A DNA stretch of 64,000 nucleotides, from positions 1 to 64,000 of the forward strand of contig BQKZ01000272.1 of NCBI GenBank assembly GCA_036244855.1, given 5' to 3'. The notes below the pieces were generated by a model. That model ran no database searches and was not told the DNA's origin. It saw nothing but the letters and a program-made list of their open reading frames with translations. Origin of the DNA: Temnopleurus reevesii (lineage: Eukaryota > Echinodermata > Echinoidea > Temnopleuroida > Temnopleuridae). Below are positions 27,283 to 33,345 of this stretch, one piece after another; within the stretch, counting starts at the first letter, position 1, and each line of letters begins with the position of its first letter. Position numbers and translations under genes: made by a program.

Positions 27283-29281
27283 AATGACGATGATGATGAT
27301 GGTGATGATGATGATGATGATGATGATGGTGGTGACAATGATGTTGGTGATACTGGATTGATGATGATGGTGATAATGAGATGGTGTTTATGTTGATGTG
27401 CATATTGATAAGGCAAATAGCAAAAAGGTTTTTTTATTGGTCTGTAAAAGTATTATTTATATTTGTTTTTAGCACATCTTATGTGGTAAATAAGACTGCA
27501 AAAGCAAAAGAACATTTCAAGATATTTCCCCAGAATATATTCAATGTTTATTTCTTAAAGTTCATGATATTTTGTAGGGTCACATGGTAGAGGACCCCAA
27601 AATTGAATTGGGGGATTGGGTCTAATGATAATGAGAAAAATTTTAATTCTGATTAAAAAGTGTTGATGGTGACAATGGCAACAAGGTTCATAAAGATGTA
27701 GTTGATAAAATGATTTGAGGTTTGATAATGTCCCAGTGAATGTATGTCATATTTCCTTTAGTATAAACAGTGACCACCCTTTTGTTTAAAAGTCTCTCCA
27801 TCAAACTTCACTTGACAGAGACCTTTTGAATCAGTTGACATTCAATTTTCCTCTTTTAGACTTGACAGAATTCACCACAGAGCCTGTGTCTTTCCTGGGG
27901 AAGTTGAACACTGCTCTAACAGATGTGGATCCATGTGATAACAATAAGGTATTGATCTGACTAATACAGTATAGTAAGAGGAAAAAGGGCCTTTGTGCAG
28001 AAGGGTGATTCCAGGCAATGCATTCTTTGTGACATATGACCTTTTTATTTTTATTTGGGGAAGAAAATGTGGGATCTGTAGACTGTAAATCGCAAACATA
28101 AATGTAAAATGATAGTAATTTGTAGGTTTAAATAAAACTGTATAGAATAAAGATGTAGTATAATTGGTTAAGATATTTTTGGTGTCATTATGTCATTGGA
28201 ATATATGGTGAAAAATACTAACAGTCTGTGGGGTTATTTTGTACAACCAATGTTTGTTAGAGGTACAGTTTGGTGAAATTTGTTTTTCTTGTATTGGTAT
28301 TAATCAAATGATATCCTTGATGTATAATTTTATTTTCATCTGGCAGTAATTCATTGGTATATTCAAAGGATAATAGCTTTGTGGTGAACTATATGTCAGT
28401 GAAAGTAGCCGTTAGAGGTGAGAAATATTGCAATAACTTATGTTTTAGGAGTGACAAAATTCTTTGGTAATAGTGAAAATGCACAATGGATTGTGTAGTT
28501 ATTCTCATACAACATGACAAACTTTTCTAGTGACTTCCTTTTTTTGTCCAAAGACGGAAGGTCCCCAGCTTTCATCTGATTGGTCAGTACTACTAGGTTT
28601 GAAGGAGGGGCTTGTTACCATGGATACCATGGAATCCTTGACAGAACCCTATAGACGAGTCTACAGCATCATACATAGTGATGAAATCGGTAAGCGTTTT
28701 CATCTACCTTTAAAAATATTTGTTCACTAGATTATGCATTACCAGATGAAAGATGGGGATAATTACCCAACCATTAACAATATAAGGTTACACTTAAATT
28801 CATTCTCCTAAAATATTGATTCATTATAAAGACATAATTTACATGGATGTAGGAGGCTCCACTAGATATAATATTCAAGAATGAATTTACAAATTTTTTA
28901 TCTTGTAATATGGAGGAAAAGAAATAACCCTAAAAACTTGCTCAACTAACATTAGTTTCATACCTGAAATTGAAAAGGAGTATCATTTTAAGTACCTCTT
29001 ACGAGGAAGCGTATCTGATGCTATCATAACACCTTAGAGATTTAATATTGATTGTATCATGAATGCTGTTGTTATTTATCTTGATAGACCTTGTGTCATG
29101 GGATCTGCACCCTTGTCTGCTAGTTCATGTGGCACCCTATCTGCTATCGTGTCTGTACCTGAAGGAGAATCCATCAGGCTGCTTAGCAACACTGATTAGT
29201 TGGGCCAATGAGGGAGCTAGAGACATTGCACCTACATCAACAGATGAAGAGGTTAGTCATTCTAATGTTATCCTTGCTTAG
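2075..29281 (+). CDS. THADA: THADA ortholog (tRNA 2'-O-methyltransferase regulator), whole gene span
   Basis: Spliced gene of 37 supported exons. Family knowledge: THADA (yeast Trm732) is a large all-helical HEAT/ARM-like scaffold that binds FTSJ1/Trm7 for 2'-O-methylation of tRNA position 32; fly THADA also binds SERCA and affects energy storage. Seen here: blocks nearly identical to vertebrate THADA, including CATRRSAGIPF, HALNILRALFRDTRLG, GVKRARDE, MTGTEFFSRFP, ILVCCWRSMKEV, RGAFELAYAGF and RHQTK. The DUF2428 core lies around residues 1020-1315. Every junction is GT-AG and all phases are compatible. Length is about 1,980 codons including roughly 15 in the gap; human is 1,953. The start ATG at 2075 has an in-frame TGA at 2066. 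Oddities: an in-frame TAG at 18652, exon 28 truncated by the N gap, an uncertain C-terminal end (stop at 29279 by read-through of exon 37, or at 30222 through a candidate exon 38), and a tandemly repeated exon-20 fragment in the following intron. The 3'-most ~100 residues of human THADA have no counterpart I can identify. Confidence 0.92.
2251..2644. repeat. 394-bp interspersed repeat, copy 1
   Basis: Starts TATCCACTTGCACTCG and ends GCGCACACGCAATCTT, running into a CTT microsatellite. It matches 3339-3731 with only scattered substitutions, while the flanks differ. This is the pattern of two insertions of one element or of a recent duplication; no terminal inverted repeats or tRNA-like boxes were seen. 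Confidence 0.8.
3016..3319. mobile_element. Possible TTAA-flanked MITE remnant
   Basis: The right end reads TGTAATTCCCCT followed by TTAA, the exact complement of the left terminus of the foldback element at 47532. The left end (TTAA then GGGACATTAG at about 3013) matches only weakly, so the boundaries are tentative. Confidence 0.35.
3339..3731. repeat. 394-bp interspersed repeat, copy 2
   Basis: Near-identical to 2251-2644. Preceded by a TAA trinucleotide run; the downstream sequence is unrelated to that after copy 1. Confidence 0.8.
5042..5148 (+). CDS. THADA: THADA exon 2
   Basis: Acceptor CATTCCAG, donor GAG|GTAATT. Residues about 21-56, including VEFQLPWEHFLQTL. Enters in phase 1 and leaves in phase 0. 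Vertebrate similarity is weak here; support comes from phase and splice sites. Confidence 0.75.
5786..5944. mobile_element. 159-bp MITE with terminal inverted repeats
   Basis: The ends GGGGGGTGTTTCATCAAG and CTTGATGAAACACCCCCC are exact complements, and complementarity continues about 34 bp inward with one or two mismatches. Short, non-coding and in THADA intron 2. No clear target duplication was found, so the superfamily is unassigned. It would fold into a hairpin in the pre-mRNA. Confidence 0.85.
6311..6441 (+). CDS. THADA: THADA exon 3
   Basis: Acceptor CTTCTTAAAG, donor ATTGG|GTAAGT. Residues 57-100, containing VEVLLDFLTSLFASV. This aligns with the human segment that ends in a NSLPDFF block, with exon 4 supplying the matching LQSLPDN. 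Exits in phase 2. Confidence 0.85.
7048..7238 (+). CDS. THADA: THADA exon 4
   Basis: Acceptor CTATTGTAG, donor TTAG|GTAAGT. Residues 100-163, opening with ILQSLPDNHHCMIVNKMADH. Helix-forming sequence typical of the THADA N-terminal solenoid. Exits in phase 1. Confidence 0.85.
7697..7745 (+). CDS. THADA: THADA exon 5 (49 nt)
   Basis: Small exon between TTTTTGCAG and AG|GTAAGG, coding VLKFLAESLSMLVSYS. It joins exons 4 and 6 in phases 1 and 2. The short length makes it easy for gene finders to miss. Confidence 0.8.
8322..8506 (+). CDS. THADA: THADA exon 6
   Basis: Acceptor CTACTTCAG, donor ACAG|GTAGCT. Residues 180-241, including VVVKTGLTVIQKC and CLESWLSLLATVLKT, helical repeats of the N-terminal half. 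Exits in phase 1. Confidence 0.85.
8881..8975 (+). CDS. THADA: THADA exon 7
   Basis: Acceptor TTATCTAG, donor TTG|GTAAGT. Residues 242-273, with SGMMFALICKTWCSPG, which corresponds to the human SGLAIILFIKTMFHP block. Exits in phase 0. Confidence 0.88.
9303..9532 (+). CDS. THADA: THADA exon 8
   Basis: Acceptor TATCTGCAG, donor CAGAG|GTACTT. Residues 274-350. SGLSCLYVCHGFLVMMD aligns with the human SAVLFLCQGTLAMLD block. Exits in phase 2. Confidence 0.88.
9921..10101 (+). CDS. THADA: THADA exon 9
   Basis: Acceptor GATTCACAG, donor GAT|GTAAGA. Residues 350-410. Ends KLIHYVTTHWDHPVD, matching human LLEYVYTHWEHPLD. Exits in phase 0. Confidence 0.92.
10394..10463 (+). CDS. THADA: THADA exon 10
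   Basis: Acceptor CTTTGCAG, donor GGAG|GTAAGA. Residues 411-433. GIRHQTKSIFEGVMKIH matches human ALRHQTKIMFKNLLQMH. Exits in phase 1. Confidence 0.93.
10904..11097 (+). CDS. THADA: THADA exon 11
   Basis: Acceptor TGTAAACAG, donor CAT|GTAAGT. Residues 434-498. DWHTRGKYGPLGCMCEMIGA follows the human pattern EWHIKGKYTCLGCLVECIG. Exits in phase 0. Confidence 0.93.
11471..11632 (+). CDS. THADA: THADA exon 12
   Basis: Acceptor ATCATAG, donor GAT|GTGAGT. Residues 499-552, with EVIEKLFTHHKREL (human DLLETMFRNHKSHL) and KGFIID leading into YLIPKLL in exon 13. Phase 0 at both ends. Confidence 0.92.
12041..12442 (+). CDS. THADA: THADA exon 13
   Basis: Acceptor CAAATACAG, donor CAG|GTAGAT. 134 codons, residues 553-686, phase 0 at both ends. 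YLIPKLLKCSPPSLAFIIQ and LGALLSCLKTARSLG match human YLPKLLSYSPESLQ and LGALMACLRIARAHG. The middle is an acidic, lysine-rich linker. Confidence 0.93.
12831..12986 (+). CDS. THADA: THADA exon 14
   Basis: Acceptor TGTCTTTAG, donor AAG|GTAAGA. Residues 687-738. IRIDAIGLLCDSHKTTEEV matches human VRIDTLGLLCESNRSTEIV. Phase 0 at both ends. Confidence 0.94.
13514..13615 (+). CDS. THADA: THADA exon 15
   Basis: Acceptor TTTTACTCAG, donor CAG|GTTTGT. Residues 739-772, a basic segment with RKKSQKAKDKS that aligns with the lysine-rich linker of human THADA. Phase 0 at both ends. Confidence 0.85.
14483..14609 (+). CDS. THADA: THADA exon 16
   Basis: Acceptor CGTCTTCCAG, donor AAGG|GTAATT. Residues 773-814. 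YARRATSLHVLTAIHSTF corresponds to the human STRFSALTILGSIAEVF block. Exits in phase 1. Confidence 0.9.
15118..15257 (+). CDS. THADA: THADA exon 17
   Basis: Acceptor TTTCCTCCTAG, donor CAG|GTAAAA. Residues 815-861. TDNYESNRIMAFDLLVSLS matches human TSTFEEVKILAFDLLMKLS. A second AG three bases downstream (GAG) was not chosen because it breaks the frame. Confidence 0.9.
15609..15958 (+). CDS. THADA: THADA exon 18
   Basis: Acceptor TTTGCAACAG, donor CTAAA|GTGAGT. 350 nt, residues 862-978. Contains RPYNCETAAYVFRLLV (human KPYDCVTASYLLNFLI), NTLCVIQKLCDALAEQV (human NTLMVIKCLMENLEEEV) and PMYGVLHCL (human PMYGRVHCI). Exits in phase 2. Confidence 0.93.
16163..16299 (+). CDS. THADA: THADA exon 19
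   Basis: Acceptor ATAATACAG, donor CAAG|GTAAGC. Residues 978-1023. VVCNSSPEGFMPTE matches human VIQSSSPEGLIPMD. Exits in phase 1. Confidence 0.92.
16687..16898 (+). CDS. THADA: THADA exon 20
   Basis: Acceptor TTTTCTAAAG, donor CAG|GTGAGA. Residues 1024-1094. VTPQMILVCCWRSMKEVSLL is nearly the human VTAQMVLVCCWRSMKEVALL, near the start of the DUF2428 core. The 3' half, from 16811 through the donor, is repeated three times in the next intron. Exits in phase 0. Confidence 0.95.
17112..17187 (+). repeat. Exon-20 partial copy A; candidate cassette exon 17122-17187
   Basis: Duplicate of the last ~76 nt of exon 20 with its donor, about 12% diverged over the 66-nt core. A change has produced CCCTGCTCTTAG at 17110-17121, an acceptor-like site, and the donor CAG|GTAAGA is closer to consensus than the exon-20 donor. 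The 66 nt between them are 22 open codons beginning GELSQRALMENG and ending LMKSEQ, phase 0 at both ends. Whether it is spliced in is unknown. Confidence 0.8.
17214..17275 (+). repeat. Exon-20 partial copy B
   Basis: Starts GAAGGAGGTCTCCTTGCTCC and ends at AACAG|GTAAGA. Lacks about 26 nt in the middle relative to exon 20, so the frame shifts within the copy; the donor is intact. Confidence 0.8.
17302..17366 (+). repeat. Exon-20 partial copy C (decayed)
   Basis: Starts ATGAAGGAGGTCTCCTTGCT, then drifts; a TAG interrupts the frame and no donor remains at its end. Third member of the array. Confidence 0.7.
17764..17873 (+). CDS. THADA: THADA exon 21
   Basis: Acceptor TTGTTGTAG, donor TGGAG|GTACAT. 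Residues 1095-1131. ESKHRGAFELAYAGFIKLT matches human QSRHRGAFELAYTGFVKLT. Exits in phase 2. Confidence 0.95.
18202..18325 (+). CDS. THADA: THADA exon 22
   Basis: Acceptor TATTTTCAG, donor CAG|GTAAGT. Residues 1131-1172. LPEQWLSGLLHEI and LCATRRSAGIPFAIQ are hallmark THADA/DUF2428 sequence. Exits in phase 0. Confidence 0.96.
18441..18515 (+). mobile_element. tRNA-derived SINE head fragment
   Basis: The segment ending GAAGGTTGTG and GGTTCAAAACC resembles a tRNA D-to-T region; GGTTCAAAACC at 18481-18491 fits an RNA polymerase III B box. It is not a full tRNA gene, since no cloverleaf closes. It lies in intron 22. Confidence 0.5.
18583..18696 (+). CDS. THADA: THADA exon 23, interrupted by in-frame TAG
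   Basis: Acceptor TTTTCTGTAG, donor CAG|GTAAAG. 114 nt, phase 0 at both ends. ALIGPEPKELGK and NTMTTLL match human ALLASEPKKGR and ITMKELI, then the frame meets TAG at 18652-18654 (codon about 1196), where human has Ser. It continues LALPSTQNQ into exon 24 without any shift. A single base change from TCG would explain it. It could be a sequencing error, a nonsense allele, or a tolerated stop: the next bases are CTAG, and skipping this exon keeps the frame. Confidence 0.93.
19188..19310 (+). CDS. THADA: THADA exon 24
   Basis: Acceptor TGTTCCCAG, donor GCG|GTGAGT. Residues 1211-1251. HALNILRALFRDTRLG is identical to vertebrate THADA, then VKAAILGFAAKLWA (human AKAAILGFTSPVWA). Phase 0 at both ends. 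The most strongly conserved exon. Confidence 0.97.
19700..19791 (+). CDS. THADA: THADA exon 25
   Basis: Acceptor TCCTCTCAG, donor AATTG|GTAGGT. Residues 1252-1282. VRNSATMLFSALISRIFGVK and RARDE match human VRNSSTLLFSALITRIFGVK and RAKDE. Exits in phase 2. Confidence 0.96.
20291..20386 (+). CDS. THADA: THADA exon 26
   Basis: Acceptor TTGTATTTAG, donor CCAA|GTGAGT. Residues 1282-1314. MTGTEFFSRFPSLHGFLLEQ matches human MTGREFFSRFPTLYPFLLKQ. Exits in phase 2. Confidence 0.96.
20400..20672 (-). mobile_element. Degenerate SINE copy in intron 26
   Basis: Shares blocks with the copies at 21084 and 61903: CTCTGCAGAGTGCCTAAGG, TTTAGCCCAGCAGG and GTGAGAGTC. Strongly diverged in the middle. By comparison with the better copies, the tRNA-like head is at the right end, so the element is on the minus strand. 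Confidence 0.65.
20941..21069 (+). CDS. THADA: THADA exon 27
   Basis: Acceptor TTCTTTTCAG, donor ATCAG|GTAATG. Residues 1314-1357. LHPSLFPSLLLLSRLYPSP and MSMTPFLPHVIR match human HPSMFLLLLVLERLY and LSMGPFVPFIMR. Exits in phase 2. Confidence 0.94.
21084..21365 (-). mobile_element. SINE copy with TAA/TTA tail, minus strand
   Basis: On the + strand it starts with a TAA run, then GATGCAATTTATATTGCGCA, and ends CTACACTACGGCGCCTCCAC. Read on the minus strand, the head GCCGTAGTGTAGTGGTT resembles a tRNA A box and the element ends in a TTA tail, as expected of a tRNA-derived SINE. Sister copy at 61903-62183. Confidence 0.8.
21603..21735 (+). CDS. THADA: THADA exon 28 (3' end lost in gap)
   Basis: Acceptor TTTGATTAG; open through 21735, where the N run begins. 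Residues 1357-1401: SIAATALVPLVPPNQLVHTL corresponds to human EMAARALVPFVMIDHIPNTI. Comparison with human, and with exon 29 starting in phase 0, suggests roughly 15 codons and the donor lie within the gap. Confidence 0.92.
21736..22044. other. Assembly gap, 309 Ns
   Basis: Run of N covering the end of THADA exon 28 and the start of its intron. The real length is unknown. Confidence 1.
22112..22163. repeat. 24-bp direct duplication next to the gap
   Basis: AAACAAAGAAATACATAAGA plus AATT occurs at 22112-22135 and again at 22140-22163. Low-complexity sequence beside the N run; such repeats may have caused the gap. Confidence 0.7.
22386..22438. repeat. Two adjacent GC-rich palindromes
   Basis: CGATCGCGCGATCG at 22386-22399 is a perfect 14-bp palindrome. 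At 22416-22438, GGGGGGGTTGA and TCAACCCCCCC form 11-bp arms around one base. Both stand out in AT-rich intron 28. They may be ends of a decayed mobile element. Confidence 0.75.
22810..22925 (+). CDS. THADA: THADA exon 29
   Basis: Acceptor TAACACGTAG, donor TCAAG|GTATAG. IHCLLEKYSKDSVLP corresponds to human VFHLLQAYSDS, and RLQQLIWLAS to KAKLWLAK. Enters in phase 0 and exits in phase 2. Confidence 0.88.
23391..24081 (+). CDS. THADA: THADA exon 30 (largest, 691 nt)
   Basis: Acceptor TATATTTGCAG, donor AAG|GTATGT. Opens RQNKSYITRAAF (human RQNPCLVTRAVY). Later FLQSPFPEVRMTTLTHLIRV matches human LLESAFPEVRSLTLEALLEK, and the end DDHECLAK matches NHPECFCK. Between them lie Ser-rich and His-rich linkers absent from vertebrates. 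Exits in phase 0. Confidence 0.94.
24423..24571 (+). CDS. THADA: THADA exon 31
   Basis: Acceptor TATGATACAG, donor ACCAG|GTGGGT. ICVAISLLLTIVMPHQLSA, then a run of serines, then IDPKLFLTKCIHLADQND, in the position of human LTPKEFLIWTMDIASNE. Exits in phase 2. Confidence 0.87.
24943..25015 (+). CDS. THADA: THADA exon 32
   Basis: Acceptor TTGATATTCAG, donor CAG|GTACAT. REEILSAIVSLTGAILPF corresponds to human RSEIQSVALRLASKVISH. Exits in phase 0. Confidence 0.85.
25969..26122 (+). CDS. THADA: THADA exon 33
   Basis: Acceptor TTTCCTCAACAG, donor CATG|GTAAGA. Contains WTSLLKSCSQSERSSQLRLA and VARLFDQLSV, matching human WVQLVILSCEDHLPTESRLA and VVEVLTS. Exits in phase 1. Confidence 0.9.
26615..26760 (+). 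repeat. C/T-rich low-complexity tract
   Basis: Long pyrimidine tract with poly-C and CT runs in intron 33. The open frame across it is Ser/Leu/Pro low complexity and is not a gene. Confidence 0.8.
26973..27086 (+). CDS. THADA: THADA exon 34
   Basis: Acceptor TTCTTATTGCAG, donor CAAG|GTAGAT. DIQLSLWRIAMTLLQDDNDD and VRHTVARCV match human ELQDTLALWKCVLTLLQSEE and VRDAATETV. Exits in phase 1. Confidence 0.92.
27120..27380. repeat. ATG/GAT trinucleotide microsatellite
   Basis: Imperfect trinucleotide array in intron 34, just after exon 34. Its frames read as poly-Met, poly-Asp or antisense poly-His; none is a gene. Confidence 0.95.
27860..27948 (+). CDS. THADA: THADA exon 35
   Basis: Acceptor TCCTCTTTTAG, donor AAG|GTATTG. 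Starts DLTEFTTEPVSFLGKLNTAL. Phase fits exons 34 and 36. Vertebrate similarity is weak in this region, so support rests on splice sites and frame. Confidence 0.72.
28554..28689 (+). CDS. THADA: THADA exon 36
   Basis: Acceptor TTTTTTTGTCCAAAG, donor ATCG|GTAAGC. Contains LSSDWSVLLGLKEGLVTMD. The AG at 28530 was rejected because it opens on TGA in the required phase. Exits in phase 1. Confidence 0.7.
29088..29251 (+). CDS. THADA: THADA exon 37
   Basis: Acceptor ATCTTGATAG. CLLVHVAPYLLSCLYLKEN and CLATLISWANEG resemble the human ALALALAVLCDLLQQWDQ and LPILLGWLLGE helices. It either ends at the donor-like GAG|GTTAGT at 29252 or reads on 9 codons to TAG at 29279-29281. The +3 T makes the donor mediocre. 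Confidence 0.75.
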
Positions 29282-29814
29282 GCTTCTCTTCAAAAGTTTC
29301 TAAGATTGGTACTAGCAAGGGGCATTTTGAGATGCATTTTCAGCATGTAGAATTGAACAATGATTCTATATGAATTATAGTTGAATGTGTTTGTCATAGT
29401 AGATATCTATAAAAATGTATCCATTGCATGCACTTCTTTATAACATTTTTTTACATACCATATGAAATCACACTTTTTCTAACGTCCTTTGCAATTTATA
29501 AGCCTATACCTTAGTTGTTAAAAAAAAAGAAAAAAAGAACGTCAAATAACAAAAGAAGATGATATTAAGGGTTTCATGAAGATGTATAAGTAGGGAGTCA
29601 GACATGTATGGAATGGGCCCTTTTAATTACACACCATACTGTTGCTCTCCTTATACAATAGTGAATCTCAAAACCATAGCTTAGTTCTATGTGTTTTGCA
29701 TGAAGTGTAAAATGGTATGATTATTTTGTGAAAAAGAGGGATATTAAGACGAAGAAGATGCTCAAAGAAGTGCTATCTCACCCTAATTTAACACAAGGTC
29801 TAGACATTATATCC

Positions 29815-30110
29815 CTATTAGGATAATGTAACCTCCTGGATGGGTCATCCCTCCAACCAGGGGGGAAATATACTTGGTCAACACCTGGTTTTATTACCTC
29901 TCTCAGCTCTCTGGGTGATAGTATAACCCCCTTAATAGGAGTTATGTGCACCCCATGAAACATTCTAGACTGGGTGAAACATATCTGGTCAACACTCTGG
30001 TTTTATTACCCCATTTGTCTCGGAATGATAATTGAACCCCCTTAATACGAATCACACTTACACCCCTGTGTACGCTCCAGACTGTGGCGAATACACCTGT
30101 TGACTTGCTG
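29815..30110. repeat. Decayed ~111-bp tandem repeat
   Basis: GGTCAACAC followed by TGGTTTTATTACC recurs at 29876 and 29987, and CCCCCTTAATA recurs at the same spacing; partial units lie on both sides. About three diverged units with a period of 111 bp. Confidence 0.75.
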
Positions 30111-30161
30111 TCCTTAACACTAGGAATACCCAACTTTCTGATTATCATTGTCTTTATGCAG

Positions 30162-30224
30162 GAGCTATATCTTTATGTTCATGAGGGGTTAATAATAAGG
30201 CGACTTTCTGATCATGAGACTTAG
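30162..30224 (+). CDS. THADA: Candidate THADA exon 38 (C-terminus)
   Basis: Strong acceptor TGTCTTTATGCAG, in the phase required by exon 37. The 20 codons begin ELYLYVHEG and end at TAG 30222. Joined to exon 37 the junction reads DEE-ELYLY, resembling the human EEDYLF. Human THADA continues about 100 residues further, so this may be a short final exon, the start of an exon that splices again, or chance. AATAAA motifs at 31029 and 31103 could serve as polyadenylation signals. Confidence 0.4.
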   Translation, partial: ELYLYVHEGLIIRRLSDHET

Positions 30225-33120
30225 GGCACACCTGTTTCATATTTATTTTATCACCCCTGTAGGCTTTTAACAGTGTTTACTTGGTTATGGCCATATTTGT
30301 TTTCTCAGACAAGTAAAATATGAATTACCACATTCTCTCAATTCAGTCAAAGATAAACTATTTGGGATAATAAAAACTTGAATATCAAACTACTAGCAAT
30401 TCAATTATTAGACTGCAGGTTCTGTAATGATTGAAGTTTAACATGAATTAACTTACAAAATACAAATCATGTCTGTTGCAAATGTTTTTCCAAACGATCC
30501 TATAGATTTGAATTATCATGAAAATTGAGCGATGATGGATAAAAATCAAAGAAGGAATATATGAAGTACCCAGTAATGATGAATGGAGGATGTTGGAGAG
30601 AATTTACCAAAAGGTCTTGATGCGTAATAGCAACATAAATCAAATCAGCAAGGATAGTGTTGTACTTTTGTGCCTATCTTTTGATAATTCTTTTTTCAAG
30701 CTTTTGCTCAGTCATTTTCAGGACTATTTATTAACATAACACTACACCACAAACCTATTCAAATGTTTAGTACACCATGCAAGTTCTAGTTTCCTTATCT
30801 TTTGGATCATTGAAGTTACAGAAGGTTGACAAAGGGAGACCAATAACGCATATTGTATGTGGATGAAAGTTTAATGTACTTCCCTCCAAGACAAGTCATT
30901 CAATCTGTATCAAAGAACAAAAAGAGAAAACACATTTCTAGTGCAATGCTCATAAATCTTGTCCTTAACTAAAACACATATCTTACTTCAGGTATAGTAT
31001 ATGTATCAACTTGATAATCAGAGTTTGAAATAAATTACCAAATTGGTGCATTAGCATTCAGAAATCAGAAGTTCTCCATAAATTTGGATAAAATTGTTAA
31101 GTAATAAAAGAATGCTATTTTCTTACTTTCTGAGTACCTCTCAAAGTTCTGTTGAGAAATTGCAACGCTTAGATTTAATGATCAAACAATCATTTAATCT
31201 CATATTTAATAGTTTGCTGTTATATGCAAATGATCTTGCTAAATTTTGTTGAACCAAGCCTATGATACTTTCGGTTAATTGGAATGTGATCTTCACAATG
31301 CTCTTGCATCCTTATCAAAATATACTAAAAACCAAACTCATGCATTTTTTGGCATGTCAATTTCCATTTATAAATATTTACTTGGAATAACCAGAATAAA
31401 CAAGAACAAACTTCATTAAAGCTGCTATCATTTCCTGCAAAAGCTTATAACGTTCTGTAAATGTTACGTAACACAAGAAAAGCCATTTTGAGCTATAGAA
31501 CCCAATTATTACAACCCTATTTGACCCACAGTGGAACCTGATTATGATGAGCATTACCAAAACAAACTTTGCCAAAAGAGGGCGATATTTATGATTGTAA
31601 TATCTGTGCATTTCAATCCAAAACCTCATTATAGCAAGATTCCACTGTAAAATGCTGTTTAACATCTCAGACTATATTTCAGGCTATTTCTTGACATTCT
31701 CAAAAATACAGCTTTTATTAAAGGCAGTCGTTTCTTTGCCTACGCTGTATTTTCTTTCATACACATGAATAATTTGACTTAGCTTTTTCTCAGACCCTAT
31801 GAGTTTGTAAATTAAAATGCCTATCAAAATGATTCTTTAACTTGTATCTCATTCTTTAAACATTCTTTAATATTGTATATCAATAAGCATCCTTTGAAGC
31901 CGTGTTCTGTTAGGCAAATAAGATAATTACTATGTTTGTTTATGAAATTAACACTATTTCCCACGCTAAACTATGTAGCTTTGTAAACACACTGGTAGCT
32001 TTATGGTGCCAGCAAATTGGAATCAAACTTAAATCTGTAAACATCCAAACTTCTATTTCATCAATTTCTTTCTTTTTAACATCATTCTTTACTTTGATTT
32101 TACATTTTTCATACTACTCACTCTTTGGGCGGTATTGGACTCTCTACGTAGCAAAGAAATCTCCGGAATTTGGGAGATTTACATTCAACAATTCACTACA
32201 TCGTCGATATTTTGTGGCTGCGATGAATGCTGGGAATTTTATGGTGTCCTCAACCAGACAAAGAAATGGTGTCCTCGAAATCTGTTAAACAAGCTGTTTC
32301 ACTGAAACATCTTTTAACAAGTTTTTATAGATAAAAGGCTCTACAGATATGACGGTTATGACCTGCTTGATCATGATAGCAAACATTTGGTGTTGGGACA
32401 AAGATTTTCATGTCAGCACCCAAAGCAAGAAATCGCTTATCTATGAAATCAATCCTGTGCCGATTCCTAGATTGATAGAAAGTATTCGACTTCTTTATCA
32501 TGCACTGTGGGCAGAACGGACAAAGGATTTGGACAAAGTAAACAAATCCATTCAATGCTCCTCAATAGCTTCATGATCACGAAAGAACATGGCTTCCCTA
32601 TTCATTCACTGAACAGATCCAATATCTTTTTACACTAATCCACAGAATAAGAGGGAATGAAATTTCTTTAATCTGCATCTTGCTATTGTGAATGTTTAAA
32701 TGGTAGTTGTTTCATTTCATTTTCATTTTCATTTTTTATTTGTTTCGTTTCCAACAAAAATACAAATCAATACAGTATAACATAACAAATGCAATATACA
32801 TGATTCAAGATTAATACACATTATTTTTCTGAAATGTCAAGTTTTCAAAATTATTCTTAAATGTAATGCCGTAGTTACAAAGGTAAGAGAAGACAGAAGA
32901 AATTTATATTTAGTGAAAACGGAGAGACCCATTAAAAAGCTTTGTTTGTAGGGTGTGGGCTATTCTACTTGAAGTTTACTCTGTCAAAACCTTTAGTCCC
33001 TTGTGCTTAGAGTGATGGAGTGCGAGTATATTCCATGGGATCTAGTTGTACACCTTAGGGTACTCCATTGGGTGTGATGGCTGAATGCCAGATAGCCACT
33101 CTTTACAGACCAATCCCAGA
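30225..33120. other. Non-coding region downstream of THADA
   Basis: AT-rich, with no recognised gene. Contains the MITE at 31529 and a 118-codon open frame at 31932-32288 that has no recognisable domain and no splice or codon evidence. Confidence 0.55.
31529..31647. mobile_element. 119-bp MITE, pogo/mariner-like ends
   Basis: Ends CAGTGGAACCTGATTATGAT and ATTATAGCAAGATTCCACTG are imperfect complements over about 25 bp. CAGTGGAACC-type termini are typical of Tc1/mariner-pogo relatives. No coding capacity. Confidence 0.7.
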
Positions 33121-33159
33121 CCAGAGAGTGAAGAGGTCCATCAGGATGAAACTTGACAC

Positions 33160-33345
33160 CTCAACCTTGCGTCATGCCATTGTTTCACAATCCTCAAAGG
33201 TGTTATGTCGTCTGTTTAGACATACAAGGGTGTTAATCGATATGATCTAACGCCCTTTCGCAGAAGTTTGTTCCTTGCCTGGTACCATTGTTTGCCAAAC
33301 CCTCAAAGGTGCTATGTCATGTGTTTCAGAATACTAGGGTACATA
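33160..33345. repeat. Diverged ~108-bp tandem duplication
   Basis: CCATTGTTT, CCTCAAAGGTG and TATGTC occur at 33177 onward and again at 33285 onward in the same order. Two decayed units. Confidence 0.65.

Noticed and set aside
27164..27416. Minus-strand frames of 70-79 codons rich in His or Ser
   Set aside because: They are the complement of the ATG/GAT microsatellite in THADA intron 34, with no non-repetitive content.
31932..32288. 118-codon open frame, + strand
   Set aside because: No recognisable motif, AT-biased composition, no supporting splice chain or neighbouring coding sequence.
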